From the NCBI GenBank assembly GCA_032768795.1, contig CP136490.1, forward strand, positions 4,526,001-4,590,000: 64,000 nucleotides of DNA, read 5' to 3'. The DNA comes from Tremella fuciformis (taxonomy: Eukaryota > Basidiomycota > Tremellomycetes > Tremellales > Tremellaceae). The notes below the pieces were generated by a model. That model had not been told where the DNA came from and did no database searches. It worked only from the letters and a program-made list of their open reading frames with translations. A program made the position numbers and the translations under genes. This document shows positions 32,684 through 42,291 of the stretch, one piece after another (position 1 is the stretch's first letter; the number at the start of each line of letters is the position of its first letter).

Positions 32684-32973
32684 ATCACTACTCCGGGCGG
32701 GATGTTCGGGGTTCTGGGGAGCAGGGACGACGATGTACTTGGGTCTCATACCTTCATTTTCAGCAGCATGCTCACCATGTGACATCATGACCTTCCCTCT
32801 TGTGCGAGCGCAATTGTTATTGCGTTCGGCCAACGCTGTGTTACATTGTGGTACTAGGATGCGCCGTTTGGATTGCCCGGTGGAGGCTTGCCACCCCCGT
32901 CATAGCATCCAATTGTTCTCCGACGTTGGCTCTGATCCATCTTTGTTTCCCATCACAACGTGCCTGCGCCGTG

Positions 32974-34834
32974 ATGATGCGAGCAGGCGCATCGTCCGCG
33001 CTGAGAGCCAGCTCCAGTCGCCTCCCGATCGTCTCCAGGCCTGTTGCAAGGCGTGCATTGCGTACGCTACCTCCAGCTCTCCGTCAAGCAGACCGACGTG
33101 AGTTCCGTCAGCCCGCCCAGTTGTACGTGGGCTGATTCTCTCAGTCCCTCATGGCCATGTGCGGCCCACACGGCGTGTCTTGCGGCCGGCTACTGCGGCA
33201 CAGGACTTCGAAGCAGAGCCCTTCGACCCCTACTTAGGGGCCGGACCTGTTGTGCATCTCAGACCGACCTATGTCCCGCCAGATCCGGATGGTGTCCTGC
33301 AAGATTCGCATGCGGCCAGGGAGTTGCTGGCCCATGATACGCTTGTCATTGTGCGGTACGCAATGCATGTGGCTTTGTATGTCCGCGCTGATAGATAGGC
33401 AGCTGGAGATGCTGAATGTGTTCATGGGCTTCGAGCAGGCGAACCGGTATGCTATCCAAACGCCAGAGGTGGGCTTCTTGCTTCGTGTAGAGCATTAGCT
33501 GACCATTAGGGAGAGCTTGTTGGCTTGTGAGCTTCCAGGAAATACTGATACGCCAGAAGCTGACGCCCAGCCTTGCCGAGGAAGAACAGTCCTTTGTGTC
33601 CACCATGACTCGTCAGGCATTGAGAACACATCGGCCTTTCCGAGCCGTGGTCATGGATCGGACCGGCGCCCCTGTCTTATGGGCATGTCAGCTCTCGACT
33701 TTTGGCCTGTAGCTGACTGGCAGATACGAAGACCGTTCGCTTTCATAAACTCGCGCATCTTCGTTCATGCATCGGAAGAGAAAGATGGCAAGCTCGTAGG
33801 AGAAGCGCAGCAGTACGTCATGCTCTTTGTTGAATGTCGAGCTCATTGACAGGGAATGGCATCCTTGGCGAAGGAAGTACAGCATCTTTCAAGCGTACGT
33901 CAGGGACAGCTTCTTCGCCCAAGCTGACATTGCAGTCGACACGAGGACAACTTCAAACAGTTTGCCCGCGTCGATTCTGGTTTCCTCGCTTGGGACTTCT
34001 GGCTGAAAGATCGGGACGATCGTAGGCTTCATTGTCTGATAAGAAGGTTCTGAAGCTGAATGGTAGGCCTGGTCGCTTCGATTAACCGTAACTTTCGCGG
34101 CCTGGGGAGAGAGATGTTCACCGACACCGGTCAATACGTGATTCGATTCGACTCGGCAGGCACGGAGCTCGACATGCCAGCGGGTAGCGAGGTGAATGTG
34201 CAGGGGCAGAGTCTGATTCTGCCCAGTGGGCGAGAAGGGGGTCTGACTTTGGATCAGAGGGCAATGGTCAGCCGTCGGGGGTTGTCTTGATATCCAGCTG
34301 ACTTGACAGACCCTAGCCACAGCTGTGTCAAGTGCGTCAGGAAAGGCCAAGTGCTGGTCATGCTGACTATCAGTTGACTTTGACTATTTCAGCAGACATT
34401 CAGGTAGCGGGTGAGCTGCGGTCTGATCACCAGATCTCCAGTTGATGAGTAGCGGTCTCGGTTTCCCGTTCTTCTTCTGGGGCTCTGACGGGTCTTCTGA
34501 AGCGCAACGCGGCGGTCAAGGCGAGGCACAGCCTCCAGTAGGCCCAAGCGATGCAGGTGCAGCAGGAGCAGCTGGTGGTGCGGCAGCGGGCACAGCGGCA
34601 GGCATGAGCGAGGATGAGCAGATTTACGGTCGGCAGCCCGACCGCCAGCCGGCTGCCCGAGACGATGCGTACCCTCCGCAACAGGAAGGCATGGAAGGGT
34701 ACGATGAGCAGTCAGGCTGGGGAGATGAGGGAGATGTGCTGGAGGACCCGTGGGCGCAGAACGACGGGGAAGAAACTGGCGGCGGGTGGTTTGGCGGGGG
34801 AGGCGATTGGGGAGGGTTCGGAGGGGATTCGTAG
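32974..34834 (+). CDS. AIM25: Phospholipid scramblase family protein (Aim25-like)
   Basis: Likely bilayer-lipid scrambling or binding protein, with a mitochondrial presequence ([20 protein letters not shown]). Twelve exons: 32974..33097, 33145..33355, 33399..33468, 33510..33526, 33571..33682, 33724..33812, 33853..33894, 33936..34021, 34067..34266, 34310..34331, 34374..34403, 34434..34834; 467 aa. Family blocks: [75 protein letters not shown]. The tail is Gly/Ala/acidic with FFFWG. Exons of 17, 22 and 30 nt are needed. One intron has a GC donor (33683). The last junction requires a 30-nt intron, so the exact start of the final exon is uncertain. Confidence 0.88.
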
Positions 34835-34879
34835 ATTCCCTAGACATGGGGCGTGACGGAGACAGATCTGCATCTCTCA

Positions 34880-36230
34880 TCATGCTTTGCTTTTTGGCTG
34901 GGCGTCAACACAGACTTTGTTTTAAGAGAGACAGTGCCGCTTACCTTGCAATCGTCCATTACACCGTCTTTGACCAGCAACATGACCCGCCCCTGCTCGT
35001 CTGCCGAAAGAGCATTGTCGTGCTCGTAACTTGCGCCGATGGCAAGTTTCGTGCCGTCCGGCGAGAACTGGAGTGCCGAGATGGCCGTTGGGTACTTGGA
35101 GTACAGCTTCATGCGCTTCTTCGCCGTGTGGTCCCAGATGGAGATGAACGAGTCCGAACCGCCCGACGCGAACGTGTTGTGTATGGGGTGGTAGGCCAGC
35201 GCGTTGATCGGGTAGACGCAGTCGACTCCGTCGACATTTTGCCGGTGTGCGCGGAATGCGTATTTCTGGGACTGGGAAGAAGGGTCGGGGTCGAAGTACT
35301 CGACGGCGATTCGGCCCTCGATGGATCCGGACGCCCAGCCTGCTCTCAGCTCCATGTCAAATAACATGACGCAGATGATCGCTGCAGGAGGGCAGGACAG
35401 GGAGGGAGACAACGCACCCTTGCCATCTGCCATACATGCCACGCTGCGCGTGAGGAACTTCAACGCGCTCTCCCGCGTCTGCGCGGGCTGCAGCTCCTGC
35501 CCCTCCTGCGCAGCGGCCAGCTCGGCGCCGATGTACACGTACACATGCCGATGTGCCATGGACACGAGCAGGTGGTCCGTCGGTGCGGCGTACGACAGGT
35601 TGTACACCCGTTCAGGCAGGTTGTGGTACGATCTCAATGGCTGCTCCGCTCCCCTGCCCATCAGCGCAAGTTCCTACCGCTTGGAGAAGGGGGACGGACG
35701 GTTCCCAGACTTTGAGCGTGTGGTCCCATGAGCCCGTGACGAGCACGCCCAACTTGGCGCACCACACCATGGCCGACACGGCGTCGTCGTGTTTGCCCAG
35801 CACGCGGCATTGGCCGGTCTCAAAGTCCCACTGTCTCACGCGCTTGTCCAGGCCGCCAGAGAAGGCCACGGTGGGCGATGAGCCGAATGCGATACACAGG
35901 ACAGCGGCGGGGTGGGAGAATCTGCCGGTCAGCCCGAGCTGGAACTTGCAACATGACCACACTGGGGGCCGCCTCAGCTCGAGCGCTCTACTCACACTGC
36001 TGGTGGCTGCGGCGGAGCTACTAGGTGGTGGAGCTGGATCGTCTGCTTATCAGAACAGCTCCCCGACCCGAGAACAGCGACCCACACCATCCCAACTGGC
36101 TACGAGCAGCCGTGACGAATCGGCGGACCAGGCAAGGGCCGAGATGCCGTCCGACGGCGGCTGTAATGACAGGTCTCCCGGATCAGTCCTGACACTCTCC
36201 CAATCACGCGGGACACTCACCAGCCGACAT
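34880..36230 (-). CDS. BUB3: Mitotic checkpoint WD40 protein Bub3
   Basis: Kinetochore WD40 beta-propeller that recruits Bub1/Mad3 in the spindle checkpoint. Seven exons, complement(join(34880..34897,34945..35339,35418..35653,35700..35921,35996..36045,36086..36174,36221..36230)), 339 aa. Blocks: LQPPSDGISALAWS, SGGLDKRVRQWD, VTGSWDHTLKVW, LPERVYNLSY, SIEGRIAVEYFDP, YAFRAHRQ, YPINALAYHPIHNTFASGGS, ISALQFSPDGTKLAIG, and a C-terminal CKPKSKA. The SIEGR ... VEYFDP and HPIHNTFA wording fits Bub3 better than Rae1. The first coding exon is 10 nt and the last 18 nt. Some junctions use weak donors (GTCCGT, GTGGGT). Convergent with the scramblase gene, with 45 bp between stop codons. Confidence 0.9.
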
Positions 36231-36459
36231 CTTCCTCAAAGGTGGGTGAAGTGATGTAACCAACCGGAAAACGATCTTGTAGGCAGTCAGAAAAGCAACG
36301 CGCCGAGATAACCCCCCTGCATTCGACATGCGATATCTCATGGAATTCGGCGTCTTAGGAGCTCAGATCTTGACAGGACACGCATAGAGGGTGCCAAAAG
36401 TCATTGCAACCAGCAGATCATGCATAGCTATCGTAGTTGTTGAGAAAAAGGCGAAAAAC
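36231..36459. promoter_or_regulatory. BUB3 upstream region
   Basis: Short region between the BUB3 start and the tRNA gene. It contains no other gene. The five A residues at 36454-36458 are the pol III terminator of the minus-strand tRNA. Confidence 0.5.
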
Positions 36460-36545
36460 TGAAGCCTACCCGATTTGAACGGATGACGTCCTGATACAAC
36501 CTTATGGTTGGAATCAGACTATCTAACCAACTGATATAAGGCTCC
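36460..36545 (-). tRNA. tRNA-Trp (CCA) with 12-nt intron
   Basis: Folded by hand on the minus strand. Acceptor GGAGCCT pairs with AGGCTTC (one G-T pair). D-arm: TATC, loop AGTTGGTTA, GATA. Anticodon stem TCTGA pairs with TCAGG. The loop has T33 and anticodon CCA at 36511-36509, then A37, a 12-nt intron (36507-36496) and position 38. T-arm: ATCCG, loop TTCAAAT, CGGGT. Discriminator A at 36460, then a T5 terminator. Intron bases GGTTG can pair with CCAAC at the anticodon, as in eukaryotic pre-tRNAs. Every stem pairs. Confidence 0.9.
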
Positions 36546-36651
36546 TAAAATTTATGATTTTAACTCGTATATATACGGTTGGCGATTGCCCTCGCGTACG
36601 CTAGGTCATGGGTGTTCACTTTCGCCTACATGTGAACCTTGTCGCAGCACC

Positions 36652-38181
36652 ATGTACGGCGTGCAGGAGGTCCGCGACAAGTCTGGGCCGATGCAGGTCG
36701 ATGACCCGGACCCCACGTACCGCCTCGCGCAATTCGCTTTGCCCGTGGAAGAAGAGGGTCCTCTGCGAAAACGTCAGTCAACGTTGCCCGCCCAAAGCCC
36801 TTACCACTGACGACTTAGGACCACATAGCGAAATCGCGTCTCCTACGCGTCCATTTCAGCTCGACCCGTCCTCCTCTCGCCCGCCCATGCATTTCGGCTC
36901 GAACGTGCCATTCCTCTTCGAGCTGAGCAAGGCCCCGCCCTTGCCTCCGACCCCGAGCTTCAAGCGGTACAACCCCGCCGAATGGGCCAGCACGACGTTT
37001 GGCTTTGACGCGGGTCCGTCTGCGTCAGCAGGGACGCCCAGGAAGGGGCTGGAGGACGTGGATATGAATGCCGGAGACAGTCCTGCGCGGCCCACTGCCG
37101 AGCCCGTCAAGGGTACGGTTGGGACAGAGTCTGGGGAGGAGCGGCCCATAGCTACCGGGGCTGTGACGCGGACGAGAAAGAAGCGGCAAAACGAGTGGCG
37201 CAGGAGGAGAAGAGGCAGCGAGAGCGCGGGCGAGGTCAGCTGCTCCCAGGTCCGTGCAACCGCAAGCTGAAAGTCAGTCGGAAGCGGGACCACCTCGAAG
37301 AGATGTGGACCGTGATCGAGGCCCATCAAAGTCGGAACATCACTACTCTTTCCACATGCCTGCCCCAGCCATGCGCCATTCAGAGATCCCTCATCTGCTA
37401 CTTGGGTGGGCTGTGCTGCCTTGCATGTCACTGGATGTAGCTGATCTGGCGGGTACTTGCAGTTCTTCGTCAATGCTGCTGTGGTGGCGTTTTGCCTCTA
37501 CCTTGCGGTGCAATTCGTCTTGACTGTCCGGCGTGACGTCCAAGATAGGATGCAGGAATACTCTGTCGGCGAGTCATCCATATCTCCCATCGGCTCTTAC
37601 TGATGCAGCAGAGATCCTGCAGGAGATTGCCGAATGTTCCCACCTCTACCTCACCAATCGATGCGACCCGTCCGTTCGGGTGCCCGCCATGTCAGTAATT
37701 GATGGCGGAAAGGATGTTGCTCATTCCCAGGCATGCTGCTTGCAAAGCCTGGGAGGCATGCATGAATCGTGACTCAACCATCGTTGGTCGAACGAATGTA
37801 GTTGCCGAGACCTTTGCCGGCGTGATCAACTCGTTTGTCGACCCGATAAGCTGGAAGACGATGGTGCGCCTGAGTGCTCTCCGACGCCGGCGGTATGGGC
37901 TGAACAGGCAGGGCTTCTCACTCGTCACCTTGTCCTTCTTGATGATTCTTACGAATTCTGCATTGTTCAACTTGCGCTCACGAACCCGCCACGATCCAAT
38001 AGGCCCTCAGCATGGCGGTATAAACCCCGCACACTTCATTCACCCCTCGCATCAGCATCAACAGCAATTCATTGGCAACAACCCCTATCCCTACTTCCAA
38101 CCTGACCAGGGTGCAAAGAGCACAGATTCTCAAGCCCAGATCGGCTGGGCAGGCGAGAACAAGAAGAAGGGATGGTGGTGA
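36652..38181 (+). CDS. BRL1: Brl1/Brr6-family nuclear envelope protein
   Basis: Integral nuclear-envelope/ER protein needed for nuclear pore assembly and lipid homeostasis in yeasts. Exons 36652..36772, 36819..37234, 37278..37412, 37463..37568, 37609..37690, 37731..37863 and 37912..38181 give 420 aa. The N-terminus is long and disordered. The first membrane segment is AAVVAFCLYLAVQFVLTV, then the lumenal four-Cys domain (IAECSHLYLTNRCDPSVRVP and CKAWEACMNRD, then VVAETFAGVINSFVDPISW), the second membrane segment LVTLSFLMILTNSALFN, and a polar tail. One intron has a GC donor (37569). The junction before 37463 is unsure: GYLQ, expected by homology, is encoded just upstream but behind a stop. 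Confidence 0.88.
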
Positions 38182-38548
38182 TGGCCATTGGCTCGTCGTG
38201 TCTCCTCCTTGCATGCATCGACTGCCTTTGATGACTGATCAGTGACTGAACGGGAGACGGGGATACGGGACGTGTGCCACCCGGCTGACGCGGGCATAGG
38301 TAGTTAGATTAGCGAGGCTGCCCCCTATCGACCCGGTACCCGGACCATCCATCACACACGTCACGACCCTTGTGTTCGTTCTCTCTCTTTCGCTTGTACT
38401 TTCATCTCTCCTCTTTCTTGGTGCAGCAACCTCGCCTCGGGCAAGAGCCAGCTGGTGTCCTGCAGAGCATCTCCTCAGCGAGACAGCCGGGAAGGGCTCG
38501 GCCGAAGGGCGACACAGAGACCAGCTGCGGTCCGAGCACACCACCGCC
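38182..38548. promoter_or_regulatory. ATG18 promoter
   Basis: 367 bp with a marked pyrimidine-rich tract at about 38376-38420, presumably core promoter/5' UTR. No other feature. Confidence 0.45.
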
Positions 38549-40118
38549 ATGTCGCGTCCCAACGTCAAGCGGCATCCAGACCTACTAGTGAGCTATGCAT
38601 ACATAAGGCTGCATCGTGAGCTCATCATTCAGTGCTGCAACTTCAATCAGGACTTCTCATGCATCGCCGTGGGCCACAAGAAGGGATACACCATTCTCAA
38701 CTGCGACCCGTTTGGCAAAGTACACCAGAAGAGTGAGCGTCGTCGCTTCCTTGCCACCGTCCGCTGCTTCGTCCCGCATTCACCCTCGGCTCTGCACGCT
38801 TTTGGGTTCGCTGACCTGCAGCGCAAGGCCCGACGGGCATCGTCGAGATGCTCTTCTGTACCTCACTGGTAGCCCTCGTCGGTGCCCCTGACCCGACATC
38901 ATCAACGCCCCCTAGTCCCAGAAAGCTCCTTATTGTTAACACCAAGGTCAGTCAGCTCTCCGAGGTGATCTCTCCAAGCTGATGAGACAGCGGCAATCGA
39001 CTATCTGCGAACTGACCTTCCCGACATCTGTGCTGGCAGTCAAGATGAACCGAAAGAGGTTGATTGTCGTGCTCGAATCCGAGATCTACATCTATGACAT
39101 CTCGACCATGAAGCTGCTGCATACCATCGAGACGGGTCCGAATCCGAACGGTCAGTGCTACAGAGGATGGTCCAGCGTTGTGCTTACCGTCAGCCGTCTG
39201 CGCCCTATCATCGGACTCGGAGCGCTCATATCTCGCATATCCTGCCGCAGCAACCACGGCCACGAGCACCCCTCTTTCTGCTTCCACCGCCCCGCCCCCG
39301 CCAGCGCCCTCGACAGGCGATGTGTACCTCTTCGACACGATCTCTCTCTCGGCGGTCAATGTCATACAGGCTCACAAAGCCCCAGTGGCCGCTTTGGCGC
39401 TCAACTCGACTGGAACGATGCTCGCGACCGCCTCAGACAAGGGCACAGTCGTGCGCGTATTCTCCATCCCCGAAGCGAAGAAGCTCTGGCAGTTCCGTCG
39501 AGGAACTTCGACAGCCCGGATCTTTTCCATCAACTTCAATTCCATGTCAACCCTGCTCGCGGTCTCCTCTGACTCGTCCACCGTCCACATCTACCGGCTC
39601 GCAGGCAAGCAGGCAAGCGGAGGCGCCGGGGAGCAAGATGGGGATGAAGGGAGAAGTCCAACGCCCTCCGAGACTCCTTCGTCGAGCCTCCCGCCGCTGC
39701 AACCCCCCGCTGGGCACAGCGCGACGAGCAGCTTGAAGAGGCGGAGCTATCATATCGGAAAAGGTCTCATCAGCGGTGCGGCTGGTTATATGCCGCGGTC
39801 AGTCAGCGAGATGTGGGAGCCGCAAAGAGACTTTGCGTACATCAAGCTACACAGCGCTGGAGGCGGCGGTAAGACGGTAGTGGCTATGAGCGGGTGAGTC
39901 GGTCCCACGAATTCTGAGGCACGCTGATCATGCAGGACCGTACCGCAGGTCATGGTCATCACTGCCGATGGCCTATTCCAAGCGTATACAATCGATCTGG
40001 AGAACGGAGGGGAGTGTTCGTTGATCAAGGAGTTCCCGTCAGTTGGAAGGATCTCGCAGAGGAGATTTCTAGCTGATACCGCAGATTGTTGGCAGTGGAG
40101 GATGCGAACGAGATGTAG
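38549..40118 (+). CDS. ATG18: Autophagy PROPPIN Atg18
   Basis: WD40-like beta-propeller that binds PI3P/PI(3,5)P2 at the phagophore and vacuole. Exons 38549..38587, 38633..38732, 38822..38946, 38991..39150, 39194..39893, 39936..40037 and 40085..40118 give 419 aa. Blocks: [98 protein letters not shown]. The lipid-binding FRRG motif is in [12 protein letters not shown]. The loop between later blades is Gly/Ser/Pro-rich. The end EDANEM closes the last blade. Convergent with MET2. Confidence 0.95.
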
Positions 40119-40258
40119 ACACAGGAAGCTGTTGTGCAGAATAATGACATGTCGTTTCGTGATATGACGTGGTTTGCTACATGTTTGATGGTCTACTGAC
40201 GGTGAGGTTTGGCTCGTCCACCTAACTTCGCTCTCGCTCGTCCTTGCCGAGATGCTGC

Positions 40259-41998
40259 TCAATGCAGGAATCCTCTAATGGCGCCGCCGACATTCTGCAA
40301 ATCCAGCAAGAACGTGTCATGCCCCCATACGCCGCCTAGCTCGTAATACGTAACTTCCTTGTTGCCTGCGAGCTTGAGGGCATCGGCAAGCTCCCTTTGC
40401 TGTTCGACGGGGAAGAGGACGTCGCTCTGGACCCCAAGGACCAATGTGGGGATATCCTTGAGCCGCTGCAGGCCCGCTGCAAGCTCCTGCAAGTGTGGGC
40501 TCTTGCTAGTCGGGATGAAGCGCTCGTTCTTCTCTGGCTCGGCGACCGCAGCGGGCCATTCGCCCTTCGGCGGCGGAGGCTTGCTGGCCGATATGACGCC
40601 GGCAGGGTCATGCGGCGCCGGGAAGGGCGGGAGGTCGGGGTAAGCCTTGTTGAACTTCTTCGAGAGGGCGTTGAGCGCCGGGGCGGTCATATCGAACAGA
40701 TCCATCGCTTTCGAGAGGTAGATCATCGAGTTGGCGTCGTATGTCAGGCAGAAGCGCTCTCCCTGGTGATCGAGGTACGTTTCGATGAGAAAGTCTGGCG
40801 AGAGTTTCGGGACGGCCGGATCGCCATCCCCATCCACTTCGCGCTCAGACAGCATCCGCCGCCCGAATCGCTGCTCCCACTCCGGTCCAGACCGATAGGT
40901 GATCGTGGCAATCTGGCGCGCGAGCTTCATGCCATTATGCGGCGGCACGCCGTCGTAGTAGAAGCCCCTGTTCCAATTCGGGTCGGCCATCAGCACGCTG
41001 CGCTGGGCATAGCGCATGCCGACGCCCCCGAGGCCGCTGCGGCCGCTGGCGCTGATGCTCGCGACGCGCCCCACGCGCTCCGGGGCAAGGTACGCGAGGC
41101 TGAGGCTCTGCATGCCGCCCATCGAGCTGCCGATGCTCGCGTACAGCCTGTCGATGCCGAGGTGGTCGAGCAGGCTCAGCTGCGCGCGCATCATGTCGTG
41201 TATGCTCAGCAGGGGGAAGCGCGTGGCCCACCGCACGTCCGGCTCGCCGAGCGGATACGGCGACGACGGCCCGGTCGACCCGAAGCACCCCCCCAGCACG
41301 TTGGTGCAGATGACGAAGAACTTGTCCGTGTCGATCGACTTGCCCGGTCCCACGAACTCCTCCCACCACCCGGGCTTGCCGCTCGTGGCTGCTGCCACGC
41401 CGTTGCCGCGCGACGCGACGTGCGACGAGGCGGACAGGCCCGTGTGCAGGAGGATGGCGTTGCTCGCCGTGGCGTCCAGTGTGCCCCACGTCTCGTAGGC
41501 GATAGAGTAGGGCGGGAGCGGCTGGGGAGAGTAGAGCAGGGGCAGCGGGTCGAGCGCATGGTAGTGGAGCGTCGCTGGGGGCGGCTGCGATCAGCTCACC
41601 CAACTCAGTCTCATGATATTTCCACTCACCACATAGCACGCCTCCGCCTCTTCCTTGCCGCCATCCACCTCGGCTTGCAGCGCGGCGGGTATGTCCACCT
41701 GCTGCTGCTGCTGCTGGCGCCCTTTCCCCTTCCTGCCCCCGGCGCCGGTACTGCTGCTCGGGTGCGCCGAGTGGTTGGTCAGTCCGAACCCGCCAGGGTT
41801 GTACGCGGGCCTGCGGCGCGGCGGGAGCTGGGGCGAGGTGGGCGGCAGGAAGGGCGGTGGGGCGAATGCCGAGGGCGAGGGGGTGGGCTCGAGGTGGAAG
41901 TGCTTCAAGTGCGGTTTTGGCGGTGTGCGGACGGGCTGAACAGGCTTGGGTTTGGCAGAGGGCAGATGGAGTGCCCGCAGGTTGGCCCGGGGCGGCAT
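40259..41998 (-). CDS. MET2: Homoserine O-acetyltransferase
   Basis: Acetyl-CoA-dependent activation of homoserine for methionine/cysteine synthesis; alpha/beta-hydrolase fold. Two exons, complement(join(40259..41584,41630..41998)), 564 aa. Exon 1 encodes a ~120-residue Pro-rich extension with a poly-Gln run from a CAG repeat. Exon 2 holds the enzyme: SIAYETWGTLDATASNAILL, GPGKSIDTDKFFVICTNVLG, nucleophile Ser in GSSMGGMQSL, then the catalytic Asp and His regions GVQSDVLFPVEQQ and GGVWGHDTFLLD near the end. The core is complete. The extension is longer than I recall for the family and may be regulatory or a targeting region. Confidence 0.95.
41700..41717 (+). repeat. CTG/CAG trinucleotide run in MET2
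   Basis: Six CTG units on the plus strand (CAG in the coding sense) encode the poly-Gln segment of the N-terminal extension. Confidence 0.75.
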
Positions 41999-42291
41999 GT
42001 TGTAGGGTCGGTCGCAGAACTGACTGGCCGTGCCGACCGATCCGCCAGTCTGCCTATGAATTCCAGAACGAGTGTGTCAGGATGACAAAGGTGAGCTGTG
42101 AGATGCTAGCTTGATGAATTCGACGCATGCTGTCTGGCTGACGCTATGACTGACGTTGATTCGTAGTAGAACAGATGCGATGGCGTGATCGTTGGACCGG
42201 GAACTCCCAACTTTTTATTTCGGATGTGCCTGAAACTCACCCAAATGACGTCCATTCACTCGCGACTGATTTTACATGCCAACTACCTACA

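Noticed and set aside
41206..41639. Separate minus-strand genes overlapping the MET2 N-terminus
   Set aside because: Alternative frames of the same GC-rich exon; the MET2 frame is continuous through this part.
40397..42085. 562-codon plus-strand open frame opposite MET2
   Set aside because: It is the GC-rich antisense shadow of the MET2 exons; MET2 shows strong family conservation and this frame none.
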